Source: an uncultured Lachnospiraceae bacterium
Lineage (GTDB): Bacteria > Bacillota > Clostridia > Lachnospirales > Lachnospiraceae
Assembly: GCA_910579395.1 (NCBI GenBank)
Contig: CAJTUC010000018.1
Coordinates: forward strand, 17,349-81,348
DNA: 64,000 nt
Direction of reading: 5' to 3'
Below the pieces are notes generated by a model, which made no database searches, was not told where the DNA came from, and was given only the letters and a program-made list of their open reading frames with translations. Within the stretch, counting starts at the first letter, position 1, and the number at the start of each line of letters is the position of its first letter. This document shows positions 15,016 to 24,547 of this stretch, one piece after another. Both the position numbers and the translations under genes were made by a program.

Positions 15016-16113
15016 TTATTTCCGGGCATCCCCGGTCCTTATAATGGTACCGCCGCCGAGCACATATCCCTTTTCATAAAAAACGACCGCCTGCCCCGGC
15101 GTGATCGCTCTGACAGGCCTGTGGAAACTGCATTTTATCCTGTCCTCTCCTGCCTTTTCAATTACGCATCTTTCTCCCGGATGCGCGTATCGTATTTTGG
15201 CAAGCACCTCCTTTTGTCCGGTCAAGTCTTCCATTCCCATAAAATTCAGTTCGCTGCACAGCAGTGTATCACCGAAAACATCCTCCGCTTCGCCGATGAC
15301 GACCTCATCGCTTTCCGGCCGGATTTCGGTCACAAAAACGGGATGCCCCATCGCGAGGTTCAGGCCCTTGCGCTGCCCGACCGTGTAATGGGTAATGCCG
15401 AGATGTTCTCCCAATACAACGCCTTCTTTTGTTACATATTTTCCTTTTCCCGGCACCCGGCCTGCCGCCTCCCGGTCGATAAATGCCGCATAATCGTTAT
15501 CGGGAATAAAACAGATTTCCTGACTGTCCGGCTTATGAGCGACCGGAAGCCCCTCTCTTTCAGCAATCTTCCTGATTTCTTCTTTTGTATGATCTCCCAC
15601 CGGCATCAGCGTATGAGCCAGCTGGTACTGGGTCAGGCCGTACAGTGCATAAGTCTGGTCTTTCGCGGCTGTCTCCGCATTTCCGACGGCGTATCTTCCG
15701 TTCGGAAGCTTTATGATTCTGGCATAATGCCCGGTAGCGATATAATCCGCTCCAATCTCCATGCTTCTTTGTAAAAGGGATTCCCATTTCACATAACGGT
15801 TGCAGGCAATGCAGGGGTTAGGCGTACAGCCTTTCAGATAGGCCTCCGTAAAATAATCTATGACCTTCTCCTGAAACTCCTTTTTAAAATTCATCACATA
15901 GTGCGGAATCTGAAGCACCTGTGCCACCTGCCTTGCATCTTCCACAGCAGATAAGCCGCAGCATCCGCCGTTTTCCGCCTGCACTGCAGCTTCTTCATCC
16001 TGCCAGATCTGCATGGTTACACCGATGACATCATAGCCCTGCTCTTTTAAAAGATAAGCTGCTACCGAGGAATCCACCCCGCCTGACATCCCTACGACTA
16101 CTTTCTCTCTCAT
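15016..16113 (-). CDS. mnmA: tRNA-specific 2-thiouridylase MnmA
   Basis: This 365-aa enzyme thiolates U34 of tRNA-Lys, -Glu and -Gln. The PP-loop GMSGGVDSSVAAYLL lies at 8-22. NPCIACNRYVKW holds the first catalytic Cys, and DSQEICFIPD the second. HYARI, the KDQTYALYGL segment and a C-terminal beta-barrel with AVFYEKGYVLGGG complete the family pattern. Length is usual. It is divergent from the flippase gene that starts at 16193. Confidence 0.97.
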   Translation of the reverse strand: MREKVVVGMSGGVDSSVAAYLLKEQGYDVIGVTMQIWQDEEAAVQAENGGCCGLSAVEDARQVAQVLQIPHYVMNFKKEFQEKVIDYFTEAYLKGCTPNPCIACNRYVKWESLLQRSMEIGADYIATGHYARIIKLPNGRYAVGNAETAAKDQTYALYGLTQYQLAHTLMPVGDHTKEEIRKIAEREGLPVAHKPDSQEICFIPDNDYAAFIDREAAGRVPGKGKYVTKEGVVLGEHLGITHYTVGQRKGLNLAMGHPVFVTEIRPESDEVVIGEAEDVFGDTLLCSELNFMGMEDLTGQKEVLAKIRYAHPGERCVIEKAGEDRIKCSFHRPVRAITPGQAVVFYEKGYVLGGGTIIRTGDARK

Positions 16114-16192
16114 ATTCTGTTACCTCTCTTGCATACTATAAAATAATGAACCTCTCCGCAGATATAGACTGTGAGAAAGGCATGGCATTTAT

Positions 16193-17554
16193 ATGAAGCG
16201 TAAAAATCCCCTGTTGATCGGAACCGCTATTTTGACCGTCACCGGATTACTCAGCCGTTTTATCGGCTTCTTCTACCGTATTTTCCTGTCAAAAGTATTT
16301 GGCGCAGAAGGCATGGGCATCTATCAGCTCATCTCCCCGGTACTGGCGCTTTCTTTTTCCCTGACCGTATCGGGTATGCAGACAGCTATTTCCAAATATG
16401 TAGCGAGCGAGACTACGACCCATGACTACAAGACCTCATTCCGCACCCTGTGGACCGGCTTTCTTTTGTCGATGGCTCTTTCCTTCGGCTGTATGGCCTA
16501 TATTTACAAATATTCTGACTGGATTGCCGTTTCCTTTCTGTTAGAAGCTCGGACCGCGCCGCTGCTGCGCATTATCTCGCTATCGATTCCGATGGCAACA
16601 GTACATTCCTGTATCAACGGCTATTTTTACGGCATCAAAAAGACTGCGGTCCCTGCCCTGACACAGTTGTCGGAACAAGTCGTGAGAGTCGGCTCCGTCT
16701 ACCTGATCTATTACCTGTGTGCCCGACAGAACATGGCGCCTACAATCAACTTTGCAGTCGTCGGCCTCGTCATCGGAGAAGGCGCTTCCATGATCGTTTC
16801 CATTGTCGCCATCATCAGCCGTTCTTTTCAAGTATTCAACGGCTCCTCCCGCCTGCATGTGTCATCGCCCTGCGGATATCAGCTTCGCTCTTATGGCCAG
16901 ATTACGGAAAATCTTCTGCGCCTTGCCGTTCCGCTGTCGGCAAACCGCATTATTATCAATATCCTGCAGAGCATCGAGGCAATATATATTCCAAATAAGC
17001 TAATGGCTTACGGATTAAATAATGCTGATGCTCTGGGTGTTTATGGTGTCCTGACCGGTATGAGTATGCCGCTCATCCTGTTTCCATCCGCCATCACCAA
17101 TTCTATCTCTGTCCTGCTTCTGCCAATCGTTTCAGAAGCGGATGCCAGCGGCAATCAGAGTGCTGTTACGAGAGCGATATGGAAATCGATCAAATACTGT
17201 CTTCTGCTGGGATTTGGCTGTACTGCCGCATTCCTATTGTTCGGCCGGCTCGCCGGAAGGCTCCTTTTTAACAGCGAACTCGCCGGAAGTTTCATTCTGA
17301 CGCTTAGTTTCATCTGTCCTTTCCTGTACGTTGCCAGCACCTTGAACAGCATCCTGAATGGACTGGGAAAAACCGCACTCACATTTTTCTACAGCATTTT
17401 AAGCCTGCTCGTCCGCCTTCTGTTCGTTTTCTATGCCATCCCCGTCTACGGCATCAAAGGTTATCTATGGGGTATGCTCGCAAGCCAAATGGTACAGACT
17501 CTCCTCTGCACCTTCTCTTCCCTGCGCGTCTGTAAGCGGAATCAGTCCGCATAA
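16193..17554 (+). CDS. SpoVB/MurJ-like flippase (first of two)
   Basis: This 453-aa protein of the polysaccharide-export branch of the MOP/MATE superfamily has 12 or so membrane helices. The N-terminus LTVTGLLSRFIGFFYRIFLS followed by KVFGAEGMGIYQLI is typical of the SpoVB group. These proteins flip lipid-linked saccharide precursors; SpoVB acts in spore cortex synthesis. AAAGG lies 13 bases before the ATG. A second, longer relative lies at 36143-37780, so the roles may be divided between spore and vegetative cell. Confidence 0.85.
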   Translation: MKRKNPLLIGTAILTVTGLLSRFIGFFYRIFLSKVFGAEGMGIYQLISPVLALSFSLTVSGMQTAISKYVASETTTHDYKTSFRTLWTGFLLSMALSFGCMAYIYKYSDWIAVSFLLEARTAPLLRIISLSIPMATVHSCINGYFYGIKKTAVPALTQLSEQVVRVGSVYLIYYLCARQNMAPTINFAVVGLVIGEGASMIVSIVAIISRSFQVFNGSSRLHVSSPCGYQLRSYGQITENLLRLAVPLSANRIIINILQSIEAIYIPNKLMAYGLNNADALGVYGVLTGMSMPLILFPSAITNSISVLLLPIVSEADASGNQSAVTRAIWKSIKYCLLLGFGCTAAFLLFGRLAGRLLFNSELAGSFILTLSFICPFLYVASTLNSILNGLGKTALTFFYSILSLLVRLLFVFYAIPVYGIKGYLWGMLASQMVQTLLCTFSSLRVCKRNQSA

Positions 17555-17569
17555 AGCACATATTCGCGC

Positions 17570-17598
17570 TTGCGGTTCTTCTTCTAATATACTATAAT
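17570..17598 (+). promoter_or_regulatory. Promoter upstream of the second structured element and aroF
   Basis: TTGCGG (17570-17575), 17 bases, TATAAT (17593-17598). The transcript would start near 17605 and include the whole 193-bp element before aroF. Confidence 0.6.
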
Positions 17599-17627
17599 AT
17601 ACATGTTTTCGCCAGAAAAACAAAAAA

Positions 17628-17820
17628 TGAAATGCGGCAGCGTTACCTCCGGCCGGGCAGGGCATAGTTCCTTTGGAGGCACGCTTTCGCTCCGCGAAAA
17701 CCAGTAGCGGTACTAAGTTCAAAAGCCGCAAAGCGTCTTTTTCACTAACTACCGACGGTTTTCCAGGGCCTCCGCAGGAACTATGCCCTGCCCGGCCGGA
17801 GGTAACGCTGCCGCATTTCA
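17628..17820 (+). repeat. 193-bp structured element, copy 2
   Basis: The left arm 17628-17672 and right arm 17776-17820 are complementary at 45 of 45 positions. The 103-nt core (17673-17775) aligns without gaps to copy 1 and shares blocks such as CGCTCCGCGAAAA, CTAAGTTCAAA, GCCGCAAAGC and ACCGACG. Internal stems are kept with changed bases: GAAAACC with GGTTTTC here where copy 1 has GAAAAA with TTTTTC. It ends 33 bases before the aroF start, downstream of a promoter, so it would be in the aroF leader RNA. Confidence 0.85.
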
Positions 17821-17853
17821 ATCTACAGACAAAAGAAGGGAGTCTGAATATAT

Positions 17854-18882
17854 ATGTCATTTCAATTTATTAGTCATCTTCCGACACCGGATGAAATAAG
17901 AAGTCAATTTCCGGTTCCGTCACATCTTGCCGAACTGAAAAAAGAACGGGATAAGGAAATCAGCGATGTACTCACCGGAAAAAGCAACAAATTTCTGGTC
18001 ATCATCGGTCCCTGCTCCGCCGATAACGAGGACGCCGTATGTGACTATATCGGCCGTCTCTCCAAAGTCAATGAAAAAGTAAATGACAAGCTGATCCTGA
18101 TTCCGAGAATCTACACGAATAAGCCGCGGACGACCGGAGAAGGATATAAAGGCATCGTCAGCCAGCCCGACCCGGAGAAAAAACCGGATTTTACCGCAGG
18201 GTTGATTGCCATGCGTAAAATGCACATACGCGCTATGGAAGAATCCGGCTTAACGGCTGCGGATGAAATGCTCTATCCCGACAACTGGGGATATGTGGAA
18301 GATATCCTCTCCTATGTCGCCATCGGCGCACGTTCGGTAGAGGACCAGCAGCACCGTATGACCGTAAGCGGTTTTGATGTTGCCAGCGGTATGAAAAATC
18401 CGACCAGCGGCACGCTTTCCGTCATGCTGAACTCCGTCTATGCGGCACAGCATCCTCATTCCTTCATTTACCGCGGTTACGAGGTAAGAACGAGCGGCAA
18501 TCCGCTGGCCCACACAGTACTGCGCGGTGCGGTCAACAAACACGGACAAAGCCTTCCCAACTATCACTATGAAGACCTTGTCAGACTGCTCACCCTGTAT
18601 CAGGAACAGGATCTTGTCAATCCTGCCTGCATCATCGATGCCAATCACAGCAACTCAAACAAGGAGTATGCACAGCAGATCAGGATTGTAAAGGAAGTGC
18701 TGCACAGTCGGAAATTGAGTCCAGATATCCACAAGCTCGTAAAAGGTGTCATGATCGAAAGCTATCTGGAAGAAGGTTGTCAGAAGATCGGCGACGGTAT
18801 TTACGGCAAATCCATCACCGATCCCTGTCTCGGCTGGCCCGACTCCGAAAAACTGATCTATGATATCGCTGAACTATGTTAA
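17854..18882 (+). CDS. aroF: 3-deoxy-7-phosphoheptulonate synthase (DAHP synthase, class I)
   Basis: This 342-aa enzyme performs the first step of the shikimate pathway, joining PEP and erythrose 4-phosphate. GPCSADNEDAV, PRIYTNKPRTTGEGYKG, GARSVEDQQHR, the conserved AHTVLRGA segment, IDANHSNSNKEY and the GVMIESYLEEG motif match the AroF/G/H family, including the metal-binding Cys, His, Glu and Asp. Length fits. Its leader holds the structured element, and a bidirectional hairpin follows. Whether it is feedback-inhibited by Phe, Tyr or Trp cannot be told here. Confidence 0.96.
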   Translation: MSFQFISHLPTPDEIRSQFPVPSHLAELKKERDKEISDVLTGKSNKFLVIIGPCSADNEDAVCDYIGRLSKVNEKVNDKLILIPRIYTNKPRTTGEGYKGIVSQPDPEKKPDFTAGLIAMRKMHIRAMEESGLTAADEMLYPDNWGYVEDILSYVAIGARSVEDQQHRMTVSGFDVASGMKNPTSGTLSVMLNSVYAAQHPHSFIYRGYEVRTSGNPLAHTVLRGAVNKHGQSLPNYHYEDLVRLLTLYQEQDLVNPACIIDANHSNSNKEYAQQIRIVKEVLHSRKLSPDIHKLVKGVMIESYLEEGCQKIGDGIYGKSITDPCLGWPDSEKLIYDIAELC

Positions 18883-18919
18883 TTCCAGCAGTAGATAACG
18901 ATAGTTATTTATTATATGA

Positions 18920-18947
18920 AAAGGCTCATCCTCTTGGATGGGCCTTT
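18920..18947. terminator. Bidirectional terminator between aroF and xerD
   Basis: AAAGGCTCATCC (18920-18931), loop TCTT, GGATGGGCCTTT (18936-18947), a 12-bp stem with G-T wobbles. It overlaps the last codons of xerD. Confidence 0.7.
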
Positions 18948-19807
18948 ACATATACTTCTCTGATGTGGTTGTGGTTCAAATGGGCATAAATCTGGGTTGT
19001 CGAAATATCCGAATGCCCCAGCATTTCCTGTACGCTTTTTAAATCGGCCCCGTTCTCCACAAGATGAGCGGCAAACGAATGACGCAGCGTATGCGGTGTA
19101 ATATCCGCTTTGATATCCGCCTTCTGGGCATAATACTTGATCAACTTCCAAAACCCCTGTCTGCTCATGGGCTGACCGGAGCAGTTCGCAAATAAAATGT
19201 CCGACTTCTTATCTTCTATCATGGAATCCCTGATCCCGTCGAGATATCTGTCCAACGCTTTTTTCGCCGCACCGCCAAATGGGATGATTCGTTCTTTTCC
19301 CGCATGGCAGATTAAAAAATTCATCTGCATATTGATATCCGAAATCTTTAACGCGATCAGCTCGGATACGCGGATTCCCGTCGCATATAAAAGTTCCAGC
19401 ATCGCCTTATCCCGAATCTCTTTGGGAGAATCCCCGCCCGGCTGTTCCAAAAGCCGCACCACCTCTTCTGGTGACATTACTTCCGGCATCTTCTTCTCTA
19501 TTTTGGGTGCCTTCAGATTCCCGGATACGTCCTCTTTCACGATTCCCTCGCGCAATAAAAAATGATAAAAAGCCTTGATGGATGCAACATTTCTGGATAC
19601 TGTGGCCGTTGCAAAATGATTATCCTTCAGATATTTTATATACCCGCTCAATGCTTCTTCCGTCACATCTTCGACATTCTGAATACCTTTTTGCACCATA
19701 AAGTGCTCCATTTTCTCCAAATCCCTTTTATATGACATCTCCGTATTGTTTGAAGTTTTCTTTATGTTATGTAAATAAGATATAAATGCCGTAATTTCTT
19801 TTTCCAT
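18926..19807 (-). CDS. xerD: Tyrosine recombinase XerD
   Basis: This 293-aa site-specific recombinase would resolve chromosome dimers. The N-terminal SAM-like domain (about 1-90) is followed by the catalytic domain with LLYATGIRVSELIAL, HTLRHSFAAHLVENG and LGHSDISTTQIYAHL, giving R-H-R-H-Y. Length and the PHTLRHSFA spelling fit XerD. It is clearly distinct from the 193-aa recombinase at 757-1338, which lacks the N-terminal domain. It forms the end of a leftward run with spoIIM and a Nudix gene, as in other Firmicutes where xerD is near spoIIM. Confidence 0.95.
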   Translation of the reverse strand: MEKEITAFISYLHNIKKTSNNTEMSYKRDLEKMEHFMVQKGIQNVEDVTEEALSGYIKYLKDNHFATATVSRNVASIKAFYHFLLREGIVKEDVSGNLKAPKIEKKMPEVMSPEEVVRLLEQPGGDSPKEIRDKAMLELLYATGIRVSELIALKISDINMQMNFLICHAGKERIIPFGGAAKKALDRYLDGIRDSMIEDKKSDILFANCSGQPMSRQGFWKLIKYYAQKADIKADITPHTLRHSFAAHLVENGADLKSVQEMLGHSDISTTQIYAHLNHNHIREVYVKAHPRG

Positions 19808-20004
19808 GAATCCGGAAGCCTTTCCCCTCTGGTTTTATGTTAATGAAACCAATCTTCTTTTAACATTATAAGCAGAATTTTTAAGAAAAGCAAATGGATT
19901 TTTTGCCGATTTTTCGGGCATTTCCGTTACTTTTACGCATAAGTACAACATATCGTCCGGCTATATTTTATGTCTACTATATATTGAGAAATTATTAAAA
20001 AATA

Positions 20005-20610
20005 TTAAAAAATTTTTAAGAAAAATTGTAAAACCTTTGGATTTACATAACTTTCGATGAGGCACCCGAGGATAACGATCATAAGGATTCCCGCAAGCTT
20101 TATTCCCTTCGTGAGCATGAATTGCTTTCCAATCAGGTAACGCCCTTCCAGCCCGTCAATTCTTCCATAAAGGCTCCTATTGCAATCCAACCCCCATCGA
20201 AACAACAGAAAATACCCGGGTATCAACAACAGGCCCTGTGGAAAAATGCTTACCGCCATGAAAAAAAGACCTCTGATGCCATAGCGGATAACTGCTATCG
20301 AGAGGATACAGCCCGCGCTGGCCCCCAGATAGCAGACATATCCGCATACAATCGGAAGTCCTATCATTGTGGATGCAAGCATACTGATGATCAGTATGGT
20401 AGAAATTCTGCTTCGAACAATATAGCCGAACAGATAATTTCCGTCAAATTCGCTGTTCTGCAGCTGCTTTATCATCGCAGCATTCAAAAGACCGTCTTCC
20501 TTCACCCAGACATCGTGTCTGATATTCACCAGTAAGATTCCGAGGAAAAGACCTGTCATGAACAAATACAGCAGATAATAACCACTCTTATTCATTTGTC
20601 TTGTTATCAT
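20005..20610 (-). CDS. spoIIM: Stage II sporulation protein M
   Basis: This 201-aa membrane protein has about five helices and an FPQGLLLIPGYFLLF-type segment, fitting SpoIIM, a component of the DMP complex that drives peptidoglycan hydrolysis during forespore engulfment. The start at 20610 (MITRQMNKSG) has AAGG upstream; 19 earlier in-frame codons lack a ribosome binding site. The neighbours nudF-like and xerD are its usual company in spore-forming Clostridia. The AT-rich 197-base gap to xerD shows no gene. Confidence 0.85.
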   Translation of the reverse strand: MITRQMNKSGYYLLYLFMTGLFLGILLVNIRHDVWVKEDGLLNAAMIKQLQNSEFDGNYLFGYIVRSRISTILIISMLASTMIGLPIVCGYVCYLGASAGCILSIAVIRYGIRGLFFMAVSIFPQGLLLIPGYFLLFRWGLDCNRSLYGRIDGLEGRYLIGKQFMLTKGIKLAGILMIVILGCLIESYVNPKVLQFFLKIF

Positions 20611-20735
20611 ATATACGCCTTCTTTCCAACTAACTAAATATATGATGGTCAAAACGTATATATACACGGTAAAAATTTATTCCTGCGGGCAATGCGTCAA
20701 GCGCTTTTCCTACAACAGGACCTTTGACTTCGGGA

Positions 20736-21272
20736 CTACTTACAGTACTTATTCTTATAGGCCATCAAAGCAGCTGCGGTCTTGCCATCCTGAATTTTAC
20801 AATCATAGACCATCTGCGCCAATTCTTCGATATCATATGCCTCCACATTGATAAATTCGTCCTCATCCAGATGCTGCCTGCTTGGTTTCAAATCGGTTGC
20901 TACATAGACATCTATCTTTTCGTTGCAAAAAGCTACCGTTGTCCGAATCGTCATCAGCAGTTCCAGCTTACCGGCCTTATAACCCGTCTCCTCTTCCAGT
21001 TCCCTTACCGCTGCCACATCCGTCGGCTCATCTGTGCTTTCCAGCCCGCCCGCAGGTATTTCCAATGTCTCTCTATCCAGCGCATTGCGGTACTGCCTTA
21101 CCATCAGGAGCTTCCCTTCTGCATTGACCGCTACGACCGCCGCCGCGCCTTTATGGCCGATAAAATCCCATTTTACAATATTCCCGTTTGGAACCTTGAC
21201 CGTATCCTGATAATAATCAATGATTGCCCCTTTATGAATCAAGGTTCTTTCCAGGCGTTCAAATTTTTCCAT
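20736..21272 (-). CDS. Nudix hydrolase, ADP-ribose pyrophosphatase type
   Basis: This 178-aa protein has the Nudix box GGLESTDEPTDVAAVRELEE followed by ETGY, preceded by RQYRNALDRETLEIPAG, the layout of ADP-ribose pyrophosphatases (NudF). It would cleave ADP-ribose to AMP and ribose 5-phosphate. It lies 23 bases after the aminotransferase gene on the same strand. Confidence 0.92.
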   Translation of the reverse strand: MEKFERLERTLIHKGAIIDYYQDTVKVPNGNIVKWDFIGHKGAAAVVAVNAEGKLLMVRQYRNALDRETLEIPAGGLESTDEPTDVAAVRELEEETGYKAGKLELLMTIRTTVAFCNEKIDVYVATDLKPSRQHLDEDEFINVEAYDIEELAQMVYDCKIQDGKTAAALMAYKNKYCK

Positions 21273-21295
21273 ACAAATAACCTCTCATTTTCTGT

Positions 21296-22585
21296 TTATA
21301 AAGTTTCTCCAAGTAATTTCTTCACACTGACCAGTTTCACGCAGAGCACGAACAGGTCTGTTGCCGCTGCCATTTCTTCCGGTGTCGGGAACGTCGGTGC
21401 AATTCGGATATTGCTGTCTTTCGGGTCCTTTCCATAAGGATAAGTAGCGCCTGCACCGGTCATGACGACTCCCGCCTCTTTACATTTGGCTACAATAGCT
21501 TTTGCACAGCCCTCCAGCGCTTCAAAAGAAATGAAATAACCGCCTACCGGCTTATTCCATTCGCCAATGCCGAGACCGCCGATTTCCTTATCCAACACCT
21601 GCAATACCGCCTCGAACTTAGGCCGGATAATTTCAGCATGTTTCTTCATATGCTCTTTTATGCCATTGATGTCTTTAAAATATTTCACATGACGAAGCTG
21701 ATTAACTTTATCGTAACCGATCGTCCGCACGGTCATGCCTTCCCTGACATAATCGAGATTCGCAATGGAAGCCGCCATTCCGGCGATGCCGCCGCCTGCA
21801 AAACTGACTTTGGAAGTCGAACAAAATTCAAAGACTATATTCGGATTGCCGGCTTTTTCGCATTCGCTGAGAATTTCCAGAATTTCGTCCTGCTTATCAT
21901 CATACAAATGATGAACTGCATAGGCATTATCCCAATAAATTCTAAAGTCTTCCGCAGCCGGTTTTAAATTGGCAAATCGTCTGACTGTCTCATCCGAATA
22001 AGAAATGCCCTGCGGATTGGAATATTTCGGAACACACCAGATACCTTTGACGGCCGCATCCTCGTTTACATATTTCTCCACCAGGTCCATATCCGGTCCA
22101 TCCGCTGTCATTGGAATATTGATCATCTCAATGCCGAAATATTCCGTAATCTTAAAATGTCTGTCATAACCTGGAACAGGACATAAAAATTTCACTTTAT
22201 CCAGCTTGCACCACGGCGTGCTTCCCATAACACCATGTGTCATGGAATGGCAAACCGTATCATACATAACGCTCAAACTGGAATTTCCATATACAAGTAC
22301 ATTCTGTGCCGGCACTCCCATCATATCTCCCAGAAGCCTTTTTACCTCAGGAATACCGTCCATCAAACCATAATTTCTACAATCCATGCCATTCTCCGTT
22401 TTGAGAATGGAATCAGAATTAAAAACATCCATAATGCTCATTGTCATATCGAGCTGTGCGGTAGACTGTTTTCCTCTGGACATATCCAGTTTCAGTCCCT
22501 TACTCTTTGCCTCTTCAAACTTTTTTTCAATTTCTTCTTTTAATAACATGAGTTCTTCTTTGTTCATTTCTTTGTAAGGCTTCAT
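21296..22585 (-). CDS. Aminotransferase, aspartate aminotransferase class Ic
   Basis: This 429-aa PLP-dependent fold-type I enzyme is of the class recently separated as AAT subgroup Ic. MSRGKQSTAQLDM near the N-terminus, YGNSSLSVMYD, CPVPGYDRHF, WCVPKYSNPQGISYS, a DNAYAVHHLYDD stretch and a PLP Lys region with EFCSTSKVSFAGGG are visible. Probable substrates are aspartate and 2-oxoglutarate. Two ATGs are possible; 22585 lies 12 bases after AGGAG, whereas 22597 is only 1 base from it. A perfect 12-bp palindrome lies upstream. Confidence 0.9.
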   Translation of the reverse strand: MKPYKEMNKEELMLLKEEIEKKFEEAKSKGLKLDMSRGKQSTAQLDMTMSIMDVFNSDSILKTENGMDCRNYGLMDGIPEVKRLLGDMMGVPAQNVLVYGNSSLSVMYDTVCHSMTHGVMGSTPWCKLDKVKFLCPVPGYDRHFKITEYFGIEMINIPMTADGPDMDLVEKYVNEDAAVKGIWCVPKYSNPQGISYSDETVRRFANLKPAAEDFRIYWDNAYAVHHLYDDKQDEILEILSECEKAGNPNIVFEFCSTSKVSFAGGGIAGMAASIANLDYVREGMTVRTIGYDKVNQLRHVKYFKDINGIKEHMKKHAEIIRPKFEAVLQVLDKEIGGLGIGEWNKPVGGYFISFEALEGCAKAIVAKCKEAGVVMTGAGATYPYGKDPKDSNIRIAPTFPTPEEMAAATDLFVLCVKLVSVKKLLGETL

Positions 22586-22726
22586 AACGATAATCATGCT
22601 CCTCTCTCAGCTTACGAATCTGTGCGGCGCTGTAAGCGTTTCAGCATCAAATTGCGGTCAAAAATTCTAATTTTCAACCTTTCTCCGCATCACAAATATA
22701 AAGTCTATGCCTTGTACAACTGGATA

Positions 22727-22738
22727 ATTGTATACAAT
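22727..22738. promoter_or_regulatory. Candidate GntR-type operator upstream of the aminotransferase gene
   Basis: ATTGTATACAAT is a perfect 12-bp palindrome 141 bases upstream of the start. A possible minus-strand promoter, TTGTAG-N17-TATGAT, overlaps it. The GT..AC pattern resembles sites of GntR-family repressors. No GntR gene is adjacent. Confidence 0.35.
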
Positions 22739-22845
22739 CATACACTGGCAACTATTCTACTACAAAGTATTTACAAAGACAAGAGGAAATAAAAATTTCC
22801 TCAGAAAATTTTATACTTCTTCTGAAAAATAGCAAAATTTGAAAA

Positions 22846-22875
22846 AAAACTCTGTGAATTACTTCACAGAGTTTT
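22846..22875 (-). terminator. Terminator of the rny transcript
   Basis: AAAACTCTGTGAA pairs with TTCACAGAGTTTT over a 4-nt loop, followed on the minus strand by a T-run. It begins 5 bases after the rny stop codon. Confidence 0.9.
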
Positions 22876-22880
22876 ATACA

Positions 22881-24437
22881 CTATTTAGCGTAGTCGATAA
22901 CGCGGCTTTCGCGGATTACATTGACTTTAATCTGACCTGGATATTCCAACTCGGCTTCAATCTCCTTGGAAATATCTCTTGCGAGCAATACCATGTCAGA
23001 ATCCGTAATCTGTTCTGGAACTACCATAACACGAATCTCTCTACCTGCCTGAATAGCAAAAGATTTATCAACACCTTTGAAATTGTTTGTAATGTCTTCT
23101 AATTGTTTTAACCTGCTTGTATATGTTTCTAACGTCTCTCTTCTTGCACCCGGCCTTGCCGCAGAAATCGTATCCGCAGCCTGTACCAGACACGCAATCA
23201 GAGTCTGAGGCTCAACATCACCATGATGAGACTCTACTGCATTAATGACGATGGGTGATTCTTTGTACTTTCTACAAAGCTCAACACCTAACTGAATATG
23301 AGAACCTTCCATTTCATGATCGACTGCTTTACCGATATCATGCAGAAGACCAGCTCGCTTCGCAACTCGGACATCTAATCCCATCTCCGCTGCTAGCAGA
23401 CCGGATAATTGAGCAACCTCAATCGAATGTTTCAGTGCGTTCTGTCCATAACTGGTTCTAAACTTCATCTTACCGAGTAATCTGACAAGCTCCGGATGAA
23501 TACCATGCACACCAACTTCCAGTGTAGCGGCTTCACCTTCTTCTTTGATCATTACTTCTACTTCTTTTTGCGCCTTCTCAACCATCTCTTCGATTCTGGC
23601 CGGATGAATACGTCCGTCCACGATCAGTTTTTCAAGCGCAATTCTCGCAACCTCACGACGAATCGGATCAAATCCTGATAAAATAACTGCTTCCGGCGTA
23701 TCGTCAATAATTAAATCCACACCGGTCATCGTCTCCAGGGTTCTGATATTACGTCCCTCTCTACCAATGATTCTACCCTTCATCTCGTCATTTGGAAGCT
23801 GTACAACAGATATTGTCGTCTCGGAAACATGATCTGCAGCACATTTCTGAATGGCTGTAACAACATATTCCTTCGCTTTCTTATCTGCTTCTTCCTTCGC
23901 CCTGCTTTCTACTTCCTTGATCATAACAGCGGCTTCATGTTTCACTTCATCTTCAACAATTTTCAATAAATAATCTTTTGCCTGTTCGGAGGTTAAACCT
24001 GAGATTCGTTCCAGTTCCTGTAATCTTTGCTCATTCAGCTTCGCAATCTCTTCGCGTTGTCTGGCAAGTGACTCTTCCTTTGCCGCCAGACTTGCTTCCT
24101 TTTTTTCAATAGCATCCGCTTTCTTATCGATGTTCTCTTCCTTCTGCTGAACTCTGCGCTCATACCTCTGCGCCTCAGCTCGACGTTCCTTGATTTCCTT
24201 GTCCAACTCATTCTTGGTATGAATGGTTTCTTCTTTCGCTTCAAGCAACGCTTCCCGCTTCTTCGTTTCAGCCGTTTTGAGAGCCTCATCAATAATTTCC
24301 CTCGCCTTCTCGTCCGCATTTCCGAGCTTCGCTTCCACTACCTTCTTCCGGTAATTGGTCGCTGCCACTGCCGTCAACGGAATCGATACAACCAGAGTGA
24401 GGAGTATTGATACCACAATCGCTATCCCGGTTGGCAT
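22881..24437 (-). CDS. rny: Ribonuclease Y
   Basis: This 518-aa membrane-anchored endoribonuclease starts mRNA decay. It has an N-terminal transmembrane helix (about 1-25), a long charged coiled coil rich in Glu, Lys and Ala (about 30-200), a KH domain with GRIIGREGRNIRTLE, and an HD domain with the catalytic HDIGKAVDHE. Length is typical (about 520). It closes the recA-recX-rny series, a standard Firmicutes order. Confidence 0.97.
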   Translation of the reverse strand: MPTGIAIVVSILLTLVVSIPLTAVAATNYRKKVVEAKLGNADEKAREIIDEALKTAETKKREALLEAKEETIHTKNELDKEIKERRAEAQRYERRVQQKEENIDKKADAIEKKEASLAAKEESLARQREEIAKLNEQRLQELERISGLTSEQAKDYLLKIVEDEVKHEAAVMIKEVESRAKEEADKKAKEYVVTAIQKCAADHVSETTISVVQLPNDEMKGRIIGREGRNIRTLETMTGVDLIIDDTPEAVILSGFDPIRREVARIALEKLIVDGRIHPARIEEMVEKAQKEVEVMIKEEGEAATLEVGVHGIHPELVRLLGKMKFRTSYGQNALKHSIEVAQLSGLLAAEMGLDVRVAKRAGLLHDIGKAVDHEMEGSHIQLGVELCRKYKESPIVINAVESHHGDVEPQTLIACLVQAADTISAARPGARRETLETYTSRLKQLEDITNNFKGVDKSFAIQAGREIRVMVVPEQITDSDMVLLARDISKEIEAELEYPGQIKVNVIRESRVIDYAK

Positions 24438-24547
24438 TTACAGGAGCACCTCCTTATTTGGTTTTCATTGTACATATCTATCATAGAATGTAATAAATTA
24501 AAACATTCTAATTAGCAAACTACAACATCTCAATTTTACCTCGAAAA

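Noticed and set aside
17605..17853. T-box or amino-acid riboswitch in the aroF leader
   Set aside because: No T-box sequence or tryptophan/phenylalanine leader peptide was found, and the same element occurs upstream of another gene's promoter.
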